Assembly: GCA_038065635.1 (NCBI GenBank)
Contig: JBBTQP010000055.1
Coordinates: 1 to 5,490 of the forward strand
Direction of reading: 5' to 3'
Source: JAHJFW01 sp038065635
GTDB lineage: Bacteria > Patescibacteriota > Patescibacteriia > 2-12-FULL-60-25
Length of the DNA stretch: 5,490 nucleotides
Both the position numbers and the translations under genes were made by a program. A model generated the notes under the pieces. That model worked only from the letters and a program-made list of their open reading frames with translations, did not search any database and was not told where the DNA came from. Shown here piece by piece: positions 1-4,399 of this stretch (position 1 is the first letter of the stretch; every line of letters begins with the position of its first letter).

Positions 1-10
1 GATCCCCTCC

Positions 11-34
11 ATCCACGGGCTGAAGCCCGTGGAT
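11..34. repeat. REP-like hairpin, possible IS200/IS605-type end
   Basis: A perfect 10-bp inverted repeat (ATCCACGGGC / GCCCGTGGAT) closes a TGAA tetraloop, or TTCA on the other strand. The stem is GC-rich and no T-run follows on either strand, so it is not an intrinsic terminator. Hairpins of this kind, with a GCTGAAGC or GCTTCAGC apex, recur in bacterial and archaeal genomes as REP elements and as subterminal hairpins recognised by Y1 (TnpA-type) transposases; that link is from memory. No transposase is visible in the window, so this is either a solitary REP or the tail of an element lying to the left. The hairpin itself is certain; the mobile-element reading is inference. Confidence 0.6.
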
Positions 35-166
35 TTGCGGCGGAATATTAAAACATTGACGGAAAAAATTGGAACGAACCGCCGTTTGCTTTCCCGAAAA
101 ACTGAATTTGAATTTGTCCGCCCTTACGATTTAATTCCGAAATACAGGGCTTTTTGCGAAGCGAGA

Positions 167-202
167 CCCGCCGAAGGCGGGGCGAACGAGCAATCATCTC
201 GT
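167..202. repeat. Two adjacent small hairpins downstream of tRNA-Pro
   Basis: The first hairpin pairs CCCGCC (167-172) with GGCGGG (176-181) around a GAA loop. The second pairs ACGAG (186-190) with CTCGT (198-202) around a 7-nt loop. They lie 25-60 bases beyond the 3' end of the minus-strand tRNA. They could help end or process its transcript, but neither is followed by a good T-run on the minus strand. The stretch 35-226 shows no credible gene: reading frames across it continue into the tRNA and have no recognisable protein content. Confidence 0.35.
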
Positions 203-226
203 CCTGAAAAATCGTTAAGTTTTGAT

Positions 227-302
227 TGGTCGGGCTAGCGAGACTCGAACTCGCGACCTCTTGCACCCCATGCAAGCGCGCTACCAACTGCGCTATAGCC
301 CG
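227..302 (-). tRNA. tRNA-Pro (anticodon GGG), CCA encoded
   Basis: Read on the minus strand, this folds as a complete 76-nt cloverleaf. The acceptor stem CGGGCTA pairs with TAGCCCG, followed by A73 and an encoded CCA (227-229). The D arm is GCGC-AGTTGGTA-GCGC. The anticodon stem CTTGC/GCAAG (272-276 with 260-264) carries the loop ATGGGGT, giving anticodon GGG (267-269) with G37. The T arm is GCGAG-TTCGAGT-CTCGC. The C1:G72 pair together with GGG and G37 are hallmarks of bacterial proline tRNA. It decodes CCC, and CCU by wobble. No intron or mismatch is seen in the acceptor, anticodon or T stems. No convincing promoter was identified; TATTTT close upstream is a weak -10 possibility. The gene stands alone. 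Confidence 0.95.
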
Positions 303-330
303 TAGGGAAAATAGCAATCTTTGACCAAAG

Positions 331-353
331 AACGCCCAGCGCGGGCGTTTTTT
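331..353 (+). terminator. Rho-independent terminator without an obvious gene
   Basis: AACGCCC (331-337) pairs perfectly with GGGCGTT (343-349) around the 5-nt loop AGCGC, and the strand runs into six T's (348-353). The T-run is on the plus strand; on the minus strand only a broken TTCTTT follows, so it would end rightward transcription. No plus-strand gene lies upstream in the window, only the REP-like hairpin and the antisense of tRNA-Pro. It may block readthrough from a gene to the left or an antisense transcript, or be a remnant. Confidence 0.7.
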
Positions 354-611
354 CGCCTGGAGGGGTCAGAGAGATTTCGGAACCGCTCGTATAGGTGAGC
401 ACATCGTCATGAAGAGCGCGCCGGAACAGTACGCCTGAGGCGGACCATTCTGCCGTCTCCTCAAAACTGAACGCTGCGGGACCGTCATGGCTCCGCCACG
501 GCGGATACCCAAATCGTAGTCCCAAGAACCGAATTAGCTCGAAATCTCATACCGACCGGTTCCCCCAGACATTTATAGAATGCCGTATGATTTATGTCGG
601 GTCAAGATAAG
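354..611. other. Intergenic stretch with no supported gene
   Basis: No open frame here has recognisable content or a ribosome binding site; the longest minus-strand frame begins at a TTG and runs straight through the tRNA. Line 421-480 is 37/60 G+C, matching the orphan gene to the right rather than the resident genes. Small fold potential exists: CGCC (432-435) with GGCG (439-442), TCCGCC (492-497) abutting GGCGGA (500-505), the latter enclosed by GGGAC (478-482) and GTCCC (519-523). I could not match this to tmRNA, SRP RNA, RNase P RNA or a known riboswitch. It could be decayed coding sequence or an unrecognised RNA. Confidence 0.4.
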
Positions 612-635
612 AAAAAGGCCCCAAGAAGTCGGGGC
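612..635 (-). terminator. Rho-independent terminator of the orphan gene
   Basis: On the minus strand GCCCC (635-631) pairs with GGGGC (622-618). A further G-T and A-T pair can close inside around a CTTC loop, and the hairpin is followed by C and five T's (616-612). It begins 28 bases beyond the TGA stop of the minus-strand orphan gene, the usual place for its transcript to end. Confidence 0.8.
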
Positions 636-663
636 GAGTGGTTGACGACGGGAGTTGTCGCCG

Positions 664-1245
664 TCAGTTCACCGGAGGCGGAAGAGAGCTGGGTTGCGGT
701 AAGTCCGACGAGTCGTCGCGAGATTCACCGCGCCTCGCTTCCGACCTGAGCAGAGAAGGCATCTTCGCGATGCGAAGGATCACGAACGGCTTGCCCGACG
801 AAAGGCGCCCTCTCGCGGAGAACAACGACTGATCACAAACCGTGATGTCGTCTTCCGAATCGTCAAGCGGCAAGAGCTCGAGCAGCATTCGAACCACGAT
901 GGGTTCGACCCATCCGCCGAATGCCTCCGCGGTGTTGTCGCTTAGTGCCACGTCGATCAGTTCGCCGACGTTGTTGATCTCGACCACGTCCCCCAAGAGC
1001 TCGTTGGCGGTTTTGCCTGTGTGTACGGCCCAACACAGGCACGCGTCGTTTACGCTCTCCGCCAGCTTCCCTGACTGTTCCGCAATGGTCTGCTTCACCA
1101 TCCACTGCCGGATCAACTCCTTCAACGTTTCACGACAGCTGCTCGGCAGACTGGAGATGAAGATCTCCGACTCGACTCGTTCCAGATTCAACAGGACCAA
1201 TCGCGCAATCCCCCGTTGCCATAGATTATCGCCCGAATCGTTCAT
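664..1245 (-). CDS. Orphan protein of unknown function, 193 aa
   Basis: I do not recognise this protein. Coding on this strand is supported by a consensus GGAGGT three bases before the ATG, an uninterrupted frame to TGA, a terminator just downstream and a promoter candidate upstream. There is no signal peptide or clear membrane segment, so it is probably cytoplasmic. Residues 1-125 look largely helical, with amphipathic stretches near 8-30, 38-66 and 93-125. Residues 126-134 form an acidic patch (LDDSEDD), 138-163 are mixed, and the tail from about 166 is charged then rich in Ser and Pro, likely disordered. The cysteines at 37, 69, 71 and 137 form no standard metal site. Sampled GC is 60-65%, higher than in the resident genes, and this is the only gene here with a strong SD, which suggests transfer. 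The opposite-strand frame is low-complexity Ser-rich shadow. Real gene likely; function unknown. Confidence 0.72.
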   Translation of the reverse strand: MNDSGDNLWQRGIARLVLLNLERVESEIFISSLPSSCRETLKELIRQWMVKQTIAEQSGKLAESVNDACLCWAVHTGKTANELLGDVVEINNVGELIDVALSDNTAEAFGGWVEPIVVRMLLELLPLDDSEDDITVCDQSLFSARGRLSSGKPFVILRIAKMPSLLRSEARRGESRDDSSDLPQPSSLPPPVN

Positions 1246-1248
1246 GTT

Positions 1249-1254
1249 ACCTCC
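1249..1254 (-). promoter_or_regulatory. Consensus Shine-Dalgarno (GGAGGT) of the orphan gene
   Basis: The minus strand reads GGAGGT, then AAC, then the ATG at 1245-1243. It fixes both strand and start. None of the complete resident genes in the window has a comparable site, which makes it stand out. Confidence 0.8.
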
Positions 1255-1286
1255 GTTTCAAAAAAAGGTGCGCAAACAGCTCGACG

Positions 1287-1315
1287 AGAGTATCCGGGAT
1301 CGTGTATCGCGTCAA
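1287..1315 (-). promoter_or_regulatory. Candidate sigma-70 promoter of the orphan gene
   Basis: The minus strand has TTGACG (1315-1310, 5/6 to the -35 consensus), a 17-nt spacer and TACTCT (1292-1287); GATACT (1294-1289) with a 15-nt spacer is an alternative. Transcription would begin near 1280, giving a leader of about 35 nt containing the SD. The -35 lies next to the edge of the palindromic repeat. The -35 is good and the -10 weak. Confidence 0.4.
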
Positions 1316-1319
1316 TCTA

Positions 1320-1430
1320 GGAACGTCATTGCGTAGCCAATATACTAAAAGGCGTGGCAATCTAATAATAGAAAACAATTTCTCTTATTAGATTGCCGCG
1401 TCGTTACTACTCCTCGCAATGACAAATTCC
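1320..1430. repeat. Large imperfect palindromic repeat (MITE- or REP-like)
   Basis: Two arms of about 46-49 nt are inverted copies of one another. The core stem GGCAATCTAATAA (1356-1368) pairs perfectly with 1385-1397. Inside it, AGAAA (1370-1374) pairs with TTTCT (1379-1383) around ACAA. Outside it, five more pairs (1351-1355 with 1398-1402, two of them G-T) extend the stem. After a less-matched middle, GTCATTGCG (1325-1333) pairs with CGCAATGAC (1415-1423), and GGAA (1320-1323) with TTCC (1427-1430). Blocks GTCATTGCG and GCAATCT resemble dispersed palindromic repeats I remember from several bacterial lineages; this was not searched. It lies between ndk and the orphan gene. On the minus strand the core stem is soon followed by CCTTTT, so it may also weakly terminate ndk. 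Confidence 0.75.
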
Positions 1431-1442
1431 AATCGATCGTCA

Positions 1443-2036
1443 TTATCCCAAAAACCACTTCGGGTCGTATTGCACGCGGTCGTTTACGTGTTCGTATTGG
1501 TATAACTCGACGTCGGAGAACCAAATTGCGATTTCATTGTTCGCTTCTTCAACCGCTCCGGATGCGTGAATCAAATTGCGTAGCGGCCGATTCTGGCTGT
1601 TTGAAAGCGCGTATGTGTCGTGCGACAAATCTCCTCTGATGGTACCCGGAGCGGAGGATGCGGGCTCTGTTGCGCCAACCAATTTCCTCACGAGTGAAAC
1701 CGCCTTCTCCCCTTCCAAAACCATGGCAACAATTGGGGCGGACTTCAAAAAAGTCACCAAACCGTTCTTTATTTCGGTTCCGTAGGCGATATGATCAGAA
1801 TATGGAAACGCTTCGCCAGCGGCATCGTACTTCGCTTTTGCCTTTTCAAAGACACCGCGCATCCATTCTTCGGTCAAAGCGTAGTGTTTATCAACGTCTT
1901 CAACCGCGGCATGAACCATCTTGAGAGCAGTGATTTTTAACCCGGCTCGTTCAAAACGACCCAGTATCTCACCAATAAACCCACGCTGAACTCCGTCCGG
2001 CTTAATGAGCACGAGTGTTTTTTCAAGATTTGTCAT
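1443..2036 (-). CDS. ndk: Nucleoside diphosphate kinase, long insertion-bearing form
   Basis: Transfers the terminal phosphate of ATP to nucleoside diphosphates through a phosphohistidine, balancing the NTP and dNTP pools in the cytoplasm. Seen: N-terminal strand with K12-P-D-G and R18; the HY motif at 51-52; the VAMVLEGE block at 103-110; GAT...GTIRGD at 121-136; and the catalytic His157 in NLIHASG, followed by A161-F173 (EIAIWF). Residues of the family active site are in place. Typical bacterial NDKs are about 140-150 residues; this one has 197, mainly from an insertion at about 53-90 between the HY motif and the central strand, plus a longer stretch before the His motif. Both recall archaeal NDKs. 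The start chosen is ATG 2036 (MTNLEKTLVLIKPD), matching the family N-terminus; a TTG-type extension to 2063 would overlap the promoter. No Shine-Dalgarno is seen. Confidence 0.96.
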   Translation of the reverse strand: MTNLEKTLVLIKPDGVQRGFIGEILGRFERAGLKITALKMVHAAVEDVDKHYALTEEWMRGVFEKAKAKYDAAGEAFPYSDHIAYGTEIKNGLVTFLKSAPIVAMVLEGEKAVSLVRKLVGATEPASSAPGTIRGDLSHDTYALSNSQNRPLRNLIHASGAVEEANNEIAIWFSDVELYQYEHVNDRVQYDPKWFLG

Positions 2037-2048
2037 AAAATTGGCAAA

Positions 2049-2077
2049 ATTGTAGCAATACAAATCAAAACCGGCAA
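2049..2077 (-). promoter_or_regulatory. Candidate ndk promoter, near-leaderless
   Basis: The minus strand reads TTGCCG (2077-2072, 4/6), a 17-nt spacer, then TACAAT (2054-2049, 5/6). The -10 ends 12 bases before the ndk ATG, so the transcript would carry a leader of only about 6 nt. That fits the missing Shine-Dalgarno. Confidence 0.55.
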
Positions 2078-2081
2078 GTCC

Positions 2082-2110
2082 TTGACGTAATCAGAGTTTT
2101 ATGGTTGTAT
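2082..2110 (+). promoter_or_regulatory. Candidate promoter of the secreted protein gene
   Basis: TTGACG (2082-2087, 5/6) is followed by a 17-nt spacer and TTGTAT (2105-2110, 3/6). The spacer ends in TGG, which supplies an extended -10 (TGn) that may offset the weak hexamer. The leader of about 24 nt contains a tiny GTTC-GCAA-GAAC hairpin (2116-2127) and no Shine-Dalgarno. Its -35 lies 4 bases from that of ndk, so the two promoters are back to back. Confidence 0.5.
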
Positions 2111-2140
2111 GAAACGTTCGCAAGAACATCAATTATACAT

Positions 2141-4009
2141 ATGAAAAACCTGCTTATTTCCCTCATTTGCGCTAGCGCCCTGGTAACACCCGGGATATTT
2201 GGCGTCGTACAGCCGGCAAACGCGGCCGTCATCGGATCAAACGTCCTCATAAAGGGATCCGGACCGGCGGTGTATTGGGTCGCTGAAAACGGCAAACGCT
2301 ACGCTTTTCCGAACATAAAAACCTTTTGGAGTTGGTTTTCCTCGGACAAATTCAACGACGTCCACGTTATTAACGACCAGGAATTGGCCACCACTCCGTT
2401 CGGAGGCGTTATCAACTACCGACCGGGCGCAAAACTCGTGAAGGTGCAGACGAGCCCAAAAGTTTATTTCGTATCGCGTTTCGGCATTTTGCACTGGGTT
2501 ACTACGGAAGCCCTAGCCGCAACTCATTACGGAGCTGATTGGAAATCAAAAGTAGAAGATATCCCTGATGCGTTATTCAGCACTTACACGATCGGCGAAC
2601 CAACCAAAAACGCATGGGAATATAACGGGGGCAGCGAGTACAATGGCGTAGCGAATCCTACGCACAACTTGCTAGACAACCTTGCGGTTGACGCATTGAA
2701 CATCGGGCTTTCCAAGGCAGAGGTGACGAGGGGCGAATCCGTTACGTTGACGGCATCGCTTGCGACGAATGCGCAAATTGAAAATGTCACGATCGACATC
2801 TACGACGAAAACAAGGTGGCTATAAAGGCCTGCGCCAATGCAACCAAATGCAACGTGCAGGTCGCACTTACCGGAAATGAAATTACAAAAACATTCACCG
2901 CTGTTGCTACCTATACTACTCCGAGCGGTGTAAAAAAACTTGAATCCAACAAAACGACACTGCGACTTCTGATGCCGCAAGCGTCTTTCCATGGAACTGT
3001 GCTGGTAAACTCCGAAGTTATCGCGACGCGAAATGAAAACCCGACGGTTCGTGTGGTCGCGACTGCCATGAACCCGTCCGCCGTGGACTCTGATGTCACG
3101 ATCCGCATCTATCGCGCAAAAGACAACGCTCTCCTCACGACCTGCAATGGCACGGTTAGCTGCGTAGCCACGGATTCGCCAGTCGGACTTACCGGAATTA
3201 CAAAACTTGGATATTTCGCAATCGTGAACAACACACTGGGACAATCCTTGTCGGTAGCAACAACCGATGTCGATGTTTTGCCAAGCGGTTGGTATCCGAG
3301 CTTTAACAGCTACACATTCACCGCCGGTGAATACGGTACAAAAACTCAAGCGACTTCGGAAATCGAACAACAGACGTCTGGCGTTACATTGGTTAACTCC
3401 GTGGTCAGCTCGCAGGGATCCCCTATTAGCGCCAATGATGAAAATTTCACGATCGCGCCTGGAACGCCGGTTCATATAGAGGCGACGGTTGCCGCAAAGC
3501 AAAATACGGACTCGATGTACGTGGAAATTCGCGAACAAAACGGAGCCGTATATGCGGCTTGCACTGGAACTGGAACCGTAACGTGTAAAACGGACGTCAA
3601 TTTCCAAGAACAGTACAAAAACCACTTCTTCGTAATCCGCGTTCAAGACAAGAACAATCAAATTCGTGAATTCCGTTTGGCGAACTTTGTCTACGTTGGC
3701 GGCAAGGAAGGGTTTGGCGGAAGCGTACGCATCTTGGCGGACAAAACATCCGTAAAACGCGGTGACACTGTCTACCTTTCGACGAAAATAATGGGAGAGA
3801 CCTATCCGATCGCGAAATTAACAACGCGTATAGGAGAACTGGAAACAGGAACGTTGGTTCTCGCATGCAACTGGACATCGGAGTGTCGAACGAAAACCGT
3901 ATTGGACAGCACACTTTCAACCCATCGTTTCTACACCTATGCAGTAGACGATAAGGGACGAGAACTCCACGCTAGCTACGCCCCACAACCCGTAACAATT
4001 CAAAAATAA
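2141..4009 (+). CDS. Secreted multidomain protein, four Ig-like domains with Cys pairs
   Basis: A 622-residue protein for export by Sec. Residues 1-28 are a signal peptide: KN, a hydrophobic core, then a likely signal peptidase I site ANA|AV. Residues 35-90 and 98-153 are two diverged copies of one unit: LIKGSG..VYWVAENGKRYAFP against LVKVQTSPKVYFVSRFGILHWV, each followed by an aromatic-rich helix and a D-x-E-L or I-P-D-A-L segment. From about 183 to the end are four beta-rich Ig-like domains. Each carries one close cysteine pair: C231/C237, C335/C341, C474/C482 and C576/C582. These are the only cysteines in the mature protein. Domains 1 and 4 both open with VxRG (residues from 190 and 532). 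No LPxTG, C-terminal membrane helix or catalytic motif is seen, so it is probably secreted or bound non-covalently to the surface. A role in the envelope or attachment is inference. The ATG at 2141 is preferred because the signal peptide starts there. Confidence 0.88.
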   Translation: MKNLLISLICASALVTPGIFGVVQPANAAVIGSNVLIKGSGPAVYWVAENGKRYAFPNIKTFWSWFSSDKFNDVHVINDQELATTPFGGVINYRPGAKLVKVQTSPKVYFVSRFGILHWVTTEALAATHYGADWKSKVEDIPDALFSTYTIGEPTKNAWEYNGGSEYNGVANPTHNLLDNLAVDALNIGLSKAEVTRGESVTLTASLATNAQIENVTIDIYDENKVAIKACANATKCNVQVALTGNEITKTFTAVATYTTPSGVKKLESNKTTLRLLMPQASFHGTVLVNSEVIATRNENPTVRVVATAMNPSAVDSDVTIRIYRAKDNALLTTCNGTVSCVATDSPVGLTGITKLGYFAIVNNTLGQSLSVATTDVDVLPSGWYPSFNSYTFTAGEYGTKTQATSEIEQQTSGVTLVNSVVSSQGSPISANDENFTIAPGTPVHIEATVAAKQNTDSMYVEIREQNGAVYAACTGTGTVTCKTDVNFQEQYKNHFFVIRVQDKNNQIREFRLANFVYVGGKEGFGGSVRILADKTSVKRGDTVYLSTKIMGETYPIAKLTTRIGELETGTLVLACNWTSECRTKTVLDSTLSTHRFYTYAVDDKGRELHASYAPQPVTIQK

Positions 4010-4014
4010 ACCAA

Positions 4015-4038
4015 AAAAACCGCCTTCGGGCGGTTTTT
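4015..4038. terminator. Strong terminator with UUCG tetraloop, bidirectional
   Basis: AAAAACCGCC (4015-4024) pairs perfectly over 10 bp with GGCGGTTTTT (4029-4038) around TTCG, the extra-stable C(UUCG)G loop. It begins five bases after the TAA of the secreted protein gene. On the minus strand the stem is followed by seven T's (4019-4013), so it can act both ways, but no minus-strand gene lies to its right. It separates the secreted protein gene from the rpmF operon. Confidence 0.92.
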
Positions 4039-4069
4039 GAGCGGGATTCCCCAGTAATCTTGCTAATAA

Positions 4070-4099
4070 TTGAAAAAGCTGATAAGATAGTCCTATCAT
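4070..4099 (+). promoter_or_regulatory. Candidate promoter of the rpmF-nusB-rnc operon
   Basis: TTGAAA (4070-4075, 5/6), an 18-nt spacer and TATCAT (4094-4099, 5/6) give the best sigma-70 match in the window. Transcription near 4106 would leave a leader of about 11 nt before the rpmF ATG, with no Shine-Dalgarno. An overlapping weaker pair, TTGCTA (4060-4065) and TAAGAT (4083-4088), also exists with a 17-nt spacer. Confidence 0.6.
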
Positions 4100-4116
4100 T
4101 CAATGATTTTTCCCCT

Positions 4117-4341
4117 ATGGGACTTCCTGGACACCGCCGAACAAGCTCAGATAAACGCCGCCGCGCGTCGCATTTTGCGTTAAAGGCAGCAAATTTAACT
4201 ACCGATAAAGCAACGGGAACCATCCACCACTCCCATCGCGCCGCACCGGGAGCAACGGAATACAATGGTCATGCGATTCACGTGAAGGGTCGCGACAAAA
4301 AAATTCAAAAACTTCTGAAAAAAAGCAAAGCTGAAACCTAA
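4117..4341 (+). CDS. rpmF: Ribosomal protein L32 (bL32), zinc-less form
   Basis: A small 50S subunit protein, 74 residues. The N-terminus MGLPGHRRTSSDKRRRASHF matches bL32: MAVPKRRTSKSRKRKRR in typical members, with R7-R8-T9 and the basic stretch 13-16 aligned. After N26-L27 the usual zinc ribbon C-x2-C...H-R-x-C-x2-C lines up without gaps, but the four cysteines are D30, T33, A43 and A46; H40-R41, P44, Y49 and G51 remain. The protein has no cysteine at all. It also has a basic tail of roughly 15-20 residues (58-74, GRDKK..LLKKSK). Start ATG 4117 gives the conserved N-terminus; a longer frame from 4060 would take in the promoter. First gene of a probable operon, 58 bases before nusB. The L32 identity is strong; whether the zinc-less form is general in this lineage is unknown to me. 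Confidence 0.88.
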   Translation: MGLPGHRRTSSDKRRRASHFALKAANLTTDKATGTIHHSHRAAPGATEYNGHAIHVKGRDKKIQKLLKKSKAET

Positions 4342-4360
4342 TCCACCATCGCACCTTTCG

Positions 4361-4386
4361 GAGATTCCGAATAAATTAAGAATCTC
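4361..4386 (+). other. Hairpin in the rpmF-nusB gap
   Basis: GAGATTC (4361-4367) pairs perfectly with GAATCTC (4380-4386) around a 12-nt A/T-rich loop, ending 13 bases before the nusB ATG. No T-run follows, so it is not an intrinsic terminator. It could be an RNase III or other processing site, or affect nusB translation; nothing in the sequence decides this. Confidence 0.35.
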
Positions 4387-4399
4387 TTCGCCCCTTAGT

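Noticed and set aside
29..238. Plus-strand 69-codon frame beginning inside the REP-like hairpin
   Set aside because: It ends inside the tRNA antisense and has no ribosome binding site or recognisable content.
48..525. Minus-strand frames crossing tRNA-Pro
   Set aside because: Their most distinctive peptides are translations of the tRNA itself; a real gene cannot be supported.
354..611. Possible structured RNA (tmRNA, SRP or RNase P RNA)
   Set aside because: None of their conserved cores could be found on either strand; only short local stems are present.
842..1336. Plus-strand open frame of 164 codons opposite the orphan gene
   Set aside because: Low-complexity Ser/Thr-rich translation, no ribosome binding site, and it runs into the palindromic repeat. 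The minus strand has SD, promoter and terminator.
1324..1444. CGTCATT at 1324-1330 and 1438-1444 as a target-site duplication of the palindrome
   Set aside because: The first copy lies inside the left arm rather than outside it, so it is not a proper flanking duplication.
2037..2063. Nine-residue N-terminal extension of ndk
   Set aside because: It overlaps the predicted -10 box, and the family N-terminus matches the internal ATG at 2036.
2105..2140. TTG start adding 12 residues to the secreted protein
   Set aside because: It would put non-signal residues before a well-formed signal peptide and would overlap the predicted -10 box; ATG 2141 is better.
2672..3661. Long minus-strand open frame opposite the secreted protein gene
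   Set aside because: Antisense shadow: Arg-, Val- and Cys-rich translation with no family resemblance, while the plus strand has a signal peptide and domain repeats.
4060..4116. Nineteen-residue extension of L32
   Set aside because: The conserved L32 N-terminus begins at 4117 and the extension covers the best promoter in the window.
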